Shown piece by piece: positions 1 to 6,748 of a stretch of DNA of 11,067 nt. Below the pieces are notes generated by a model. It saw only the letters and a program-made list of their open reading frames with translations. It had not been told where the DNA came from and did not search any database. Positions within the stretch are counted from its first letter, which is position 1; every line of letters begins with the position of its first letter. The stretch comes from Actinomycetota bacterium (lineage in GTDB: Bacteria; Actinomycetota; Acidimicrobiia; Acidimicrobiales; Ilumatobacteraceae). The DNA lies in the NCBI GenBank assembly GCA_009701105.1, contig WLKU01000030.1, positions 1-11,067 on the forward strand, written 5' to 3'. The position numbers were made by a program, and so were the translations under genes.

Positions 1-58
1 CATCAAGTTCGGCATCGGTCAGAGACCCACAATCACGCGTCTCGACCACAACTGACAT
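1..58 (-). CDS. Possible start of an unidentified gene downstream of dnaE (partial)
   Basis: An ATG at 58-56 opens a frame that stays open to the window edge and reads MSVVVETRDCGSLTDAELD. It begins 44 bases after the dnaE stop on the same strand, so it could be the next gene of that transcription unit. I do not recognise the family from 19 residues. The ribosome-binding signal is weak (a TAGG just before the ATG). An in-frame GTG three codons later is an alternative start. A second ATG touching the dnaE stop (101-99) opens another frame but stops after 23 codons, so the longer open frame is preferred. Confidence is low because so little is visible. Confidence 0.4.
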   Translation of the reverse strand, partial: MSVVVETRDCGSLTDAELD

Positions 59-101
59 GCCTACAGTCTGCCAGCAAAACTTCGGTTTCGGCAGGGGTCA
101 T

Positions 102-3100
102 CTATGCAATCGTTGCGGCATCTCCAAACGATGCTCGTAGTTGACCCATTACTCGATCTAGGTTGACCGTGTATTGCGCGCCAAGGCTTACTGCTTTGTC
201 GTCTGACAGATGCAGAAATACAGGCGCATCGCCAGGGTGCTCTAGCAACACCGCCTGCAAATCTGCAATCAAGGTCTCGGTGATCGCCTGAGCGCTGAAT
301 CTCAAATGCAATGAGTCCTGCGATGATCGCAAACCTTCCAAAACAATAATTTCAGTGGCCATAAAGCCGACTTTTGTTTCATCGCGCGCATCCATTCTGC
401 CCCGTACCGAGATCAGCATGTCATCGGCAAGTTGATGCCCATATTTTTCGAGAGTCTTCGGAAAAACGGTGACTTCAATTGCACCTTGCAAATCCTCCAA
501 CATGAAAGTGGCCATCTGGTCACCTCTTTTGGTGTACCGCCGGTTGACCTGGTTGACAATGCCACCAATGGTCATAAACGCACCGTCAGCAGATTCGAGC
601 GCTTCAGGAATTGAACAATCAACCCGACGACGCAGAGCACCTTCAATGCCCATCAGCGGATGATCCGAGACATACAGACCAAGCATCTCTTTTTCGAACT
701 TCAGTTGCTCGGATTTTTCAAAATGCAGGTCAGGAATCAACTGACGCTCACTGAACCCGCCTTCAGTTTCTTCCATCTCGCCAAACAGGCTCATGACACC
801 CTGATCCTTTTCTTCACGACGCTTCAAGGTCGTGTCGATAATCGGCATGAATGAAGCAAGTAACCCCTTGCGTGGATGACCAAGCTTGTCAAATGCGCCA
901 GCCTTAATCAGCGACTCGATCGCCCTCTTGTTGAGTACGTCAGTTGGAACTCGCTCAGCAAAGTCATAAAAAGATTCGAATGGGCCATATGTGTTGCGAT
1001 GCTCAATAATTTTCGTTGAGAGACCCTCGCCCACATTGCGAATAGCAGAGAGACCGAACGTGATCTTGCGCACCTCACCGTCAAGCACTGGTTCGAAATT
1101 GACGCCAGAAAGATTGATGTCGGGCGTGAGCACAACGATGTTATTCATGCGTGCATCAGAAAGATACACAGCCGCCTTCTCATAATTGGTCTTGACGCTG
1201 GTGAGCAAGCACGCGACGTACTCAACCGGAAAATGCGTCTTCAGATATGCGGTTTGATACGAAATCAATCCGTACCCATACGCGTGGCTTTTTGCAAACG
1301 CGTAGTCGGCAAACTTTTCGATCATGTCGAAAATGGTTGTACCCAATTCATCGCCATAGCCCAACTTGATGCAACCCGCTTCAAAACCGGCGCGTTGTTC
1401 CGCCATGGCTACTTTGTCTTTTTTGCCACATGCTTTTCGCAACGTGTCTGCTTCGGCCAGCGAATACCCAGCAAACTTCTGCGCCACGCGCATCACGCTC
1501 TCCTGATAAATCATGAGCCCATATGTGTCACCCAACAGTTCTGCAGCATCTGGATGGAAATACTCATTCTTTTTGCGATTGTTTTTGTAGTCGGCAAAAT
1601 CATTGTGCATGTTCTCGCCCATTGGGCCTGGACGGTACAAAGCAAGAACTGCAGAAAGATGCTCAAACGTTTCTGGCATCAAGGAACGAAGTAGAGCTCG
1701 CATTGGTGTGCTCTCCAGCTGAAAAACCCCAATGGTGTCACCACGTGCAAGCAACTCAAAAGTTGGCTTGTCGTCAATCGGCAATTTGTCTATATCGAAG
1801 TCGCTATCACGAAATTGGCGGATCATGGCATTGGCATCGCTCAACACGTCAAGGTTGCGAAGCCCCAAAATATCCATCTTGAGTAGTCCGAGTGCCTCAA
1901 CACCATGCATTTCGAATTGTGTCACCACCGGTGCATCTTCTGGGTTCTGACCTTGTTCTGTTTTGCGCTGAATAGGTAGGTACTCGGTCAATTTCTCTTT
2001 TGTAATTACTACGGCAGCAGCATGGATGCCAACGTTGCGCTTGAGACCTTCGAGACCTCTCGCAACGTCAACAACTTCTTTGACTTCGCTATCGAGTTCG
2101 TACAAAGCCCGCAATTCTGCAGCAGCGCGGTATCCGTCCTTATGTTCACCTTTCGGATCAGGCTCTAGACAGAACTTAAGTGGTGTGTCACGACCCATAA
2201 CTACAGGCGGCATCAATTTTGCAATTTTGTCGCCGACGATATATGGCTTGCCCAGCACTCTCGCGGCATCGCGCACAGCGTTGCGTGCCTTGATAGTGCC
2301 AAACGTAATGATCTGCGCAACGTGATCACGACCATATTTATCTGATGCATACCGAATCATCTGATCTCGGTAACGCGAGTCAAAGTCCATATCGATATCG
2401 GGCATAGTGACGCGACTCGGATTCAAGAATCTTTCAAACAGCAAGTCGTACTTGATCGGGTCTAAGTCGGTAATGCGTAAGCAATACGCAACTGCACATC
2501 CAGCGGCCGATCCACGACCAGGACCAACACGAATCGAATGGTCACGCGCGTAGCGAATCATGTCCCACACGATCAAGAAGTACGAACTGAAACCCATCTG
2601 CTCAATAGTTTGCAATTCGAAGTTGAGTCGTTCAAGCACTGCAGGTGGAAGTTTCTGACCCCATCGTTCCTTGGCTCCTTCGAGAGCAAGGTGGTGCAGA
2701 TATTCGCCGTCGGTCTTGAATCCTGCAGGCAACTCAAAGTTTGGCAGCACTGGCTTTCCAAACTCGATCTCGATGTTTGCTCGCTCGGCGATCCAAAGTG
2801 TATTGCTACAAGCTTCTGGCACGTCTCGGAACAACCACTGCATCTCTTGAGCGCTTTTCAAATAATGTTCGGATCCCTCAAACTTGAAACGATTTGGATC
2901 TGACATCGTGCAACCTGTTTGCACACACAACAAAGCGTCGTGAGCAGCATGATCGTCTCGATGCGTGTAGTGGGTGTCGTTGGTGGCAAGCAACGGCGCG
3001 CCAATTTTGCGTGAGAGTTCAATGAGGAGAGGATTGGTCCTTTTTTGATCTGCAAGTCCATGATCCTGCAATTCAATAAAGAAGTTATCTTTGCCAAAAA

Positions 3101-3635
3101 TATCTTGCAGTCTTCCAGCGCAATCATGGGCGCCAGTGACGTCGCCCTTCATTAATCGTTGTAGCACGTGTCCACCCAAGCATCCGCTCGTTGCGATCAA
3201 ACCCTCATGATGCTCGTGGAGTAACTCCCAGTCGATGCGTGGTTGGTAGTAGTAGCCCTCCAAAAATGCGCGGCTCGACAACTGAATCAAATTCTTGTAG
3301 CCAACATTGTTTTCCGCAAGGAGTGTGAGGTGGTAATAGACCTTGCCGCCAGACTCGGTTTCTCCACCCGAATCATCCACCCTGCCTCGCCGAGAGGGCC
3401 GCTCAGAGCGATGCTCATGAGCCATATATGCCTCAGTGCCAATGATTGGCTTGATGCCCTGCTCTTTACACTGTCGATAAAAATCGAGCGTTCCGTACAT
3501 GTTGCCGTGATCGGTCATGCCCAACGCTGGCTGACCATCGGCTACGGCTGCTGCAACCAACTCGTCAAGTCGCGATGCGCCATCTAACATCGAAAACTCG
3601 GTATGGACATGCAAGTGGGTAAACGAATCTCCCAC
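102..3635 (-). CDS. dnaE: DNA polymerase III subunit alpha (replicative, DnaE1 type)
   Basis: This is the catalytic subunit of the chromosomal replicase, complete at 1177 residues, close to the usual ~1160-1185 of E. coli DnaE and mycobacterial DnaE1. An N-terminal PHP domain carries the HLHVH motif (H9, H11) and TDHGNMYGT. The polymerase core shows GPGRGSAAG and PDIDMDF with catalytic Asp413 and Asp415; the third catalytic Asp is Asp588 in KMDILGL. A candidate sliding-clamp-binding motif QGVMSLF lies at 945-951, where E. coli has its internal clamp motif. An OB-fold follows near the C-terminus (about 1035-1100, TIGGIVNQVNRRYT...). The GTG start is chosen because AAAGGAG sits 6 bases upstream and the protein begins exactly at the PHP strand. 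It lies 114 bases downstream of the proteasome-activator gene on the same strand, a gap that holds possible promoter elements. No truncation or frameshift is seen. The assignment is essentially certain. Confidence 0.98.
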   Translation of the reverse strand: MGDSFTHLHVHTEFSMLDGASRLDELVAAAVADGQPALGMTDHGNMYGTLDFYRQCKEQGIKPIIGTEAYMAHEHRSERPSRRGRVDDSGGETESGGKVYYHLTLLAENNVGYKNLIQLSSRAFLEGYYYQPRIDWELLHEHHEGLIATSGCLGGHVLQRLMKGDVTGAHDCAGRLQDIFGKDNFFIELQDHGLADQKRTNPLLIELSRKIGAPLLATNDTHYTHRDDHAAHDALLCVQTGCTMSDPNRFKFEGSEHYLKSAQEMQWLFRDVPEACSNTLWIAERANIEIEFGKPVLPNFELPAGFKTDGEYLHHLALEGAKERWGQKLPPAVLERLNFELQTIEQMGFSSYFLIVWDMIRYARDHSIRVGPGRGSAAGCAVAYCLRITDLDPIKYDLLFERFLNPSRVTMPDIDMDFDSRYRDQMIRYASDKYGRDHVAQIITFGTIKARNAVRDAARVLGKPYIVGDKIAKLMPPVVMGRDTPLKFCLEPDPKGEHKDGYRAAAELRALYELDSEVKEVVDVARGLEGLKRNVGIHAAAVVITKEKLTEYLPIQRKTEQGQNPEDAPVVTQFEMHGVEALGLLKMDILGLRNLDVLSDANAMIRQFRDSDFDIDKLPIDDKPTFELLARGDTIGVFQLESTPMRALLRSLMPETFEHLSAVLALYRPGPMGENMHNDFADYKNNRKKNEYFHPDAAELLGDTYGLMIYQESVMRVAQKFAGYSLAEADTLRKACGKKDKVAMAEQRAGFEAGCIKLGYGDELGTTIFDMIEKFADYAFAKSHAYGYGLISYQTAYLKTHFPVEYVACLLTSVKTNYEKAAVYLSDARMNNIVVLTPDINLSGVNFEPVLDGEVRKITFGLSAIRNVGEGLSTKIIEHRNTYGPFESFYDFAERVPTDVLNKRAIESLIKAGAFDKLGHPRKGLLASFMPIIDTTLKRREEKDQGVMSLFGEMEETEGGFSERQLIPDLHFEKSEQLKFEKEMLGLYVSDHPLMGIEGALRRRVDCSIPEALESADGAFMTIGGIVNQVNRRYTKRGDQMATFMLEDLQGAIEVTVFPKTLEKYGHQLADDMLISVRGRMDARDETKVGFMATEIIVLEGLRSSQDSLHLRFSAQAITETLIADLQAVLLEHPGDAPVFLHLSDDKAVSLGAQYTVNLDRVMGQLRASFGDAATIA

Positions 3636-3641
3636 TTAGAT

Positions 3642-3648
3642 CTCCTTT
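3642..3648 (-). promoter_or_regulatory. Strong Shine-Dalgarno site of dnaE
   Basis: The minus strand reads AAAGGAG followed by 6 bases and then GTG (3635). This is the best ribosome-binding site in the window. It fixes the GTG as the dnaE start and implies a normal 5' leader, unlike the neighbouring bpa and hydrolase genes. Confidence 0.85.
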
Positions 3649-3696
3649 CGTTTTTCGATCGATGTTTACGGCAAAAAGCCGCGTTGGAGGACAGAG

Positions 3697-3730
3697 ATTA
3701 TCAGTGGGGTGTTTACCAGTGGTGCTTACC
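3697..3730 (-). promoter_or_regulatory. Candidate dnaE promoter -10 with upstream direct repeats
   Basis: On the minus strand a GATAAT (3702 to 3697, one mismatch to TATAAT) could be a -10 element about 60 bases before the dnaE start. Just upstream are two copies of a 10-mer, GGTAAGCACC (3730 to 3721) and GGTAAACACC (3717 to 3708), 13 bases apart and 9/10 identical. They cover the place where a -35 box would be, and no good -35 hexamer is visible. A second, offset repeat (TTAYCAGTGG on the plus strand at 3698 and 3713) overlaps them. This arrangement would fit a promoter that depends on, or is blocked by, a bound protein, but the protein is unknown. Confidence 0.35.
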
Positions 3731-3749
3731 TGTATTAACTCGCTATTGG

Positions 3750-4226
3750 CTAGAGATACGTGCCAGGGCGATCCGAGATTTCAGGGACATCTGCCCCACC
3801 AGGTCCACTTGGCAATTGGCGCATCTGATTTAGCTGTTGATTCGCGGCCAGTTGCTGCGCAAACAATGTTGCCTGTATTCCATGAAACAGACCTTCGAGC
3901 CAACCAACCAATTGGGCCTTGGCAACTCGTAGCTCGCTGTCTGAGGGCGTCACTCCATCGCGAAAAGGCAGCGACAGCATCCGCAGCTCTTCTGCCAGGT
4001 CTGGCGACAAAGCTTCAGTCAGTTCGACAATAGATCGTTCATAAATTTCCGCAAGACGTTCGCGAGCTGGTCCATCCATGGTCATTGAATGCACTTCGTC
4101 AAGCAGCTGCTTAATCATCGAACCAATGCGCATTACCTTTGCTGGTGCTGTCACAGTTTCGTTTGGAATTACCGGTGGAATTACTGGTGGATTTTCTGGG
4201 GCTTCTTCTTGCACTACTTCAGTCAT
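3750..4226 (-). CDS. bpa: Bacterial proteasome activator, Bpa/PafE family
   Basis: A 158-residue homologue of Mycobacterium Bpa/PafE (DUF2587), which forms an ATP-independent ring that docks on the 20S proteasome and opens its gate for unfolded proteins. After a Pro-rich, probably disordered N-terminus (1-28, with PVIPPVIP), the family core is clear: AKVMRIGSMIKQLLDEV (29-45), then RERLAEIYERSIVELTEALSP, LSLPF, PSDSELRVAKAQLVGW and EGLFHGIQATLFAQQ (to about 125). The protein ends in GTYL (155-158), matching the C-terminal GQYL of the mycobacterial protein that inserts into proteasome alpha-ring pockets. The match is from memory of the Rv3780 sequence but is long and ordered. It implies the organism has a 20S proteasome, although no proteasome gene lies here. 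The ATG has no good Shine-Dalgarno site but has a promoter-like -10 six bases upstream, suggesting a leaderless transcript. It follows the hydrolase stop by 18 bases. Confidence 0.92.
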   Translation of the reverse strand: MTEVVQEEAPENPPVIPPVIPNETVTAPAKVMRIGSMIKQLLDEVHSMTMDGPARERLAEIYERSIVELTEALSPDLAEELRMLSLPFRDGVTPSDSELRVAKAQLVGWLEGLFHGIQATLFAQQLAANQQLNQMRQLPSGPGGADVPEISDRPGTYL

Positions 4227-4232
4227 GTTTGC

Positions 4233-4262
4233 ATTATCTCACTTTTATTTGGCAATTGCCAA
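4233..4262 (-). promoter_or_regulatory. Likely leaderless promoter of bpa
   Basis: Reading the minus strand, TTGGCA (4262 to 4257; one mismatch to TTGACA), an 18-base spacer and GATAAT (4238 to 4233; one mismatch to TATAAT) lead to the bpa ATG after 6 bases. That spacing places transcription initiation at or next to the ATG, as is common for leaderless actinobacterial genes. The -35 lies inside the last codons of the upstream hydrolase gene, so bpa could be expressed independently of it. Confidence 0.6.
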
Positions 4263-5348
4263 TAATGGAACATGCATTTCAGCTTCTGTTAACGAACCAT
4301 GCCGGCAGACCAGCTGATACGGACCAGTGTCATATGGCTCATGAAAACTCACGTCTTTAAACGGCACGAGTGCAACATCGCCAAGACGCTTGCGCGCTAC
4401 ATCGGTCACTCGTGGACCAAACCAGCCAGTGTCTATCGACTCGTCGCGAGTGACAACCCAAGCAATATCGCCGTACATTTCTTTTGCGGTTGCATGCAGC
4501 GACTGGGTGGCACCACTACGCGCATGAAGCCACCGAAACCTGCCCTCACCAGATTGATACGCAACTTGATCAAGTACATCGCGATGCGGAGTCATTGATG
4601 CGTCACCGATATGTACCTGGCCATGATCCGCGGTCACGATCAACACGCTCCCAGGTGTCAGTTGCTCAAGAACATCTGCCACCAATCGATCTGCTTGGCG
4701 CAGCTCTGCTTGATAAAACTCACCGAAGCCGCGCTCGTGGGCAATTTTGTCGACACCGTCGTAATATGCATAAATAAATTTTTGACCCGATCGCAACAAG
4801 AGACCTACTTGCACCGCAATGCTCGATGAAGATCTCCAACCCATCGGACGAGACCCACGCAAGTGCGCTTCGGTAAATGCAGACCCTTCAAGTTCGGCTT
4901 TGCTCAGCACCGGCACCGAAGCGCCCATGAATGGTGGGCATGGCTGCACAATCTCTGGTGGATATGTCGTGCGCAAGTCACCCTTTTCATCACCCCAACG
5001 CAACATCTGCATCACATGGCGTCCCATGTCCATGCGATAACCCATGAGGCCGTGCTCACCAGGGGTCAGTCCAGTTGCTATTGAAGTCAATGCCGTCACT
5101 GTTGTTGATGGTGCAACCGTGGTGATCAATCCACCTTGCATCGACGAGATTGTTGGCGCATGCGCAATGTTGCTTTGCAACTGATGCCAACCAAGGCCAT
5201 CAATGACGAGCAACACAACTTGGTTTGCTCCCTCGACCGCTTTTGGCATCCATGCGGGAACCGAATCTGTGCCCCGTGGTCCGAGCAGGCTTGGGATAAT
5301 GCTGGAGATACAACCCCCTGAATACTGAGGAAGCGTTGGAACAAGCAC
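4245..5348 (-). CDS. Alkaline-phosphatase-superfamily phosphodiesterase/pyrophosphatase-like hydrolase
   Basis: A 367-residue metal-dependent hydrolase of the type I phosphodiesterase/nucleotide pyrophosphatase group. The two-metal site is readable in order: Asp in LLVIDGLGW, the nucleophile Thr in APSTTVTAL, Asp and His in YYDGVDKIAHERG, Asp-His in TADHGQVH, and the final His in CRHGS. The fold therefore looks catalytically intact, and the reaction is probably phosphodiester or phosphomonoester hydrolysis; the substrate cannot be read from sequence. I see no signal peptide or membrane segment, so it is probably cytoplasmic. I prefer the GTG at 5348 (giving MLVPTLPQYSGG...) over an upstream ATG at 5426. 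The longer form adds 26 residues that overlap the oppositely oriented regulator gene and read as its antisense, whereas the GTG has a -10-like element 7 bases upstream. The gene is divergent from the Rrf2 regulator and followed by bpa. Confidence 0.82.
   Translation of the reverse strand: MLVPTLPQYSGGCISSIIPSLLGPRGTDSVPAWMPKAVEGANQVVLLVIDGLGWHQLQSNIAHAPTISSMQGGLITTVAPSTTVTALTSIATGLTPGEHGLMGYRMDMGRHVMQMLRWGDEKGDLRTTYPPEIVQPCPPFMGASVPVLSKAELEGSAFTEAHLRGSRPMGWRSSSSIAVQVGLLLRSGQKFIYAYYDGVDKIAHERGFGEFYQAELRQADRLVADVLEQLTPGSVLIVTADHGQVHIGDASMTPHRDVLDQVAYQSGEGRFRWLHARSGATQSLHATAKEMYGDIAWVVTRDESIDTGWFGPRVTDVARKRLGDVALVPFKDVSFHEPYDTGPYQLVCRHGSLTEAEMHVPLLAIAK
4249..4262. promoter_or_regulatory. Perfect 14-bp palindrome over the bpa -35 region
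   Basis: TTGGCAATTGCCAA is a perfect palindrome without a loop. It spans the final codons of the hydrolase gene (which encode LAIAK) and includes the putative bpa -35 hexamer. It could be a dimeric repressor site for bpa. With no loop and no following T-run it is not a typical terminator. Part of the symmetry may be chance, since it is also coding sequence. Confidence 0.35.
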
Positions 5349-5354
5349 GCGATC

Positions 5355-5360
5355 TACACT
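5355..5360 (+). promoter_or_regulatory. Candidate leaderless -10 element of the Rrf2 regulator gene
   Basis: TACACT (TAnnnT) ends 6 bases before the GTG start at 5367, the spacing expected when the first transcribed base is the start codon. No Shine-Dalgarno sequence precedes the GTG. A short inverted repeat, TACAC (5355-5359) and GTGTA (5371-5375), brackets the start and could be an operator for autoregulation, which is common in this family. No -35 is recognisable at 16-18 bases. Confidence 0.5.
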
Positions 5361-5361
5361 A
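5356..5361 (-). promoter_or_regulatory. Candidate leaderless -10 element of the hydrolase gene
   Basis: On the minus strand TAGTGT (TAnnnT) lies 7 bases before the GTG at 5348. It shares five bases with the -10 of the divergent regulator gene. No -35 match is visible at normal spacing. Confidence 0.5.
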
Positions 5362-5366
5362 CAACC

Positions 5367-5813
5367 GTGCGTGTATCTACTCGGGGCGACTATGCGTGTC
5401 GCGCTCTCCTTTCTCTTGCCCTCCACGAAGGTGAGCCAGGTCCAACATCGGTGCGCGACATCGCAACTCGTACCGCACTGCCACAGCCTTATCTCGAGCA
5501 GATTCTTTTAGTGCTCAAGGGTGCAGGCCTTGTCAAATCAAAACGCGGTGTCGGTGGTGGATACACACTTGCCCGACCACCAGAAGAGATCTTGCTCTCG
5601 CAAATAATTGCTGCCGCTGACGGCCCGATCAGTCTTGGTGATTTTGGCAAACCACACCAAGATGGTTCATGCGATCACGAAGGACACTGCGTACTGCTGG
5701 CGATCTGGAATGTTGCTGGTGAGCACATGCGCGAACACCTCGAGGATTACACATTGGCAAAAATTGCTTCAGCAGCCAAAGGCACATCGCCTTGGCCACA
5801 ACTACATCACTAG
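5367..5813 (+). CDS. Rrf2-family transcriptional regulator (IscR/NsrR-like) with a reduced cysteine set
   Basis: A 148-residue winged-helix regulator of the Rrf2 family, whose members often sense iron-sulfur status, nitric oxide or redox state. The start MRVSTRGDYACRALL, the helix-turn-helix region DIATRTALPQPYLEQILLVLKGAGLVKSKRG (31-61, the family's LEQI-L-LK-AGLV-S-RG pattern) and the wing GGGYTLARPPEEI are all present. In the sensor region C102-x5-C108 followed by LLAIW matches the last two cluster cysteines of IscR. The first is missing: the aligned position is Pro96, next to His97. Asp8, the position that ligates the [4Fe-4S] cluster from the partner subunit in Streptomyces NsrR, is present, and there is an extra Cys11. 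A cluster is plausible, but its ligands and type are uncertain. The GTG start gives the exact family N-terminus. It is divergent from the hydrolase gene, an obvious candidate target, and convergent with rluD (20 bases between stops). Confidence 0.92.
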   Translation: MRVSTRGDYACRALLSLALHEGEPGPTSVRDIATRTALPQPYLEQILLVLKGAGLVKSKRGVGGGYTLARPPEEILLSQIIAAADGPISLGDFGKPHQDGSCDHEGHCVLLAIWNVAGEHMREHLEDYTLAKIASAAKGTSPWPQLHH

Positions 5814-5833
5814 TTCATTCGCCAACCAAGTAG

Positions 5834-6748
5834 TTAGCTACAACGAGCAAGTAGTGCTTTCATATCGTCTGGCATCTCGGCTTCAAATGACATCGATTGA
5901 CCACTGATCGGGTGCAAGAAGGCCAACTGCGCGGCATGCAACATCGGTCGCGGAGCCGAGAGCGAACTCCGCGCACCCCCATATGTTGAGTCGCCTACAA
6001 CAGGATGACCAATCGACTCGAGATGAACTCTGATTTGGTGGGTACGTCCAGTTTCAAGATTGCACTCAACCAATGAGCTTGGCAACGGCAGATCAAACTT
6101 GGACTTCACTTCAAATCGTGTTCGAGCGGCCTTGCCGTCGACAACGACTCCCATGCGTGTCGGATCTTTCTGATCTCGACCGATAGGAGCATAGATGGTG
6201 CCAGACAGCACGTTTGGGTGTCCCCACACGAGTGCCGAATAGGTGCGCTTCACCTCGCGCTTCGACAACGCATCCACAAGTGCTTCATACGCAGCTTGCG
6301 TTTTTGCCATCACCATCAAGCCAGTGGTTCCTGCATCAAGTCGATGTACAACGCCAGGACGCAATGGGTCACCAGCAGACGCCATCTCAGGAAACCTTGC
6401 GAGGGCACCATTGACCATCGTGCCTGTTGGATTACCAGCGCCTGGATGCACAACCAAACCAGCACGTTTATTTATCACCACAATGTCGGTGTCGTCATAG
6501 ACAACATCCAGGATCACTGATGCATCCGCGGTTGGCAATTCCTTTTTAGGCAATAGCGCTGTGTCAATTGAAATCGACTGACCTTCAGCGATTTTGGTTT
6601 TGCCGGTCTCGGCACACACCCCGTCGACCACCACTCCACCGGCCTGAATAAGCGACGCCGCAGAGGCGCGGCTCACATCGGCAACCAATGCAACGATGCG
6701 ATCCAGACGTTGATCATTGAGTGCTGCAGGAATAATTTCGTTCAGCAC
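5834..6748 (-). CDS. rluD: RluA/RluD-family rRNA pseudouridine synthase
   Basis: A 304-residue pseudouridine synthase that probably isomerises uridines in 23S rRNA. An N-terminal S4 RNA-binding domain (about 1-65, with RLDRIVALVADVSRASAASLIQAG and VVVDG) precedes the catalytic domain. The active-site motif HRLDAGTTGLMVMAKT places the catalytic Asp at 138, with Thr where many relatives have Ser (HRLDxxTSG). Downstream family motifs RTYSALVWG, LETGRTHQIRVHL and GHPVVGDSTYGG are intact. Length and domain order fit the family. Its GTG start shares the G of the lspA stop (TAGTG), so translation is likely coupled to lspA. Which 23S positions it modifies cannot be read from sequence; the RluD symbol follows the common naming of this operon member. 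Confidence 0.93.
   Translation of the reverse strand: MLNEIIPAALNDQRLDRIVALVADVSRASAASLIQAGGVVVDGVCAETGKTKIAEGQSISIDTALLPKKELPTADASVILDVVYDDTDIVVINKRAGLVVHPGAGNPTGTMVNGALARFPEMASAGDPLRPGVVHRLDAGTTGLMVMAKTQAAYEALVDALSKREVKRTYSALVWGHPNVLSGTIYAPIGRDQKDPTRMGVVVDGKAARTRFEVKSKFDLPLPSSLVECNLETGRTHQIRVHLESIGHPVVGDSTYGGARSSLSAPRPMLHAAQLAFLHPISGQSMSFEAEMPDDMKALLARCS

Noticed and set aside
1233..1694. 153-residue plus-strand open frame inside dnaE
   Set aside because: It is antisense to highly conserved dnaE coding sequence, has no recognisable domain and no ribosome-binding site; it is a shadow frame.
3669..3681. CGGC-AAAAA-GCCG hairpin between bpa and dnaE
   Set aside because: The stem is only 4 bp and has no T-run after it in the direction of transcription, so it is not a credible terminator.
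3698..3706. TTATCAGTG as a DnaA box near dnaE
   Set aside because: It departs from the TTATCCACA consensus at the most important positions, and no cluster of DnaA boxes is present, so there is no origin signal here.
5349..5426. Upstream ATG extension of the hydrolase to 393 residues
   Set aside because: The extra 26 residues overlap and read antisense to the conserved N-terminus of the Rrf2 gene, and the family-like sequence starts only at LVPTLPQY; the GTG at 5348 with a -10-like element is preferred.
5830..5841. GTAG-TTAG-CTAC hairpin between the convergent Rrf2 and rluD stops
   Set aside because: The 4-bp stem without a U-tract is too weak to call a bidirectional terminator; no better terminator is seen in this 20-base gap.
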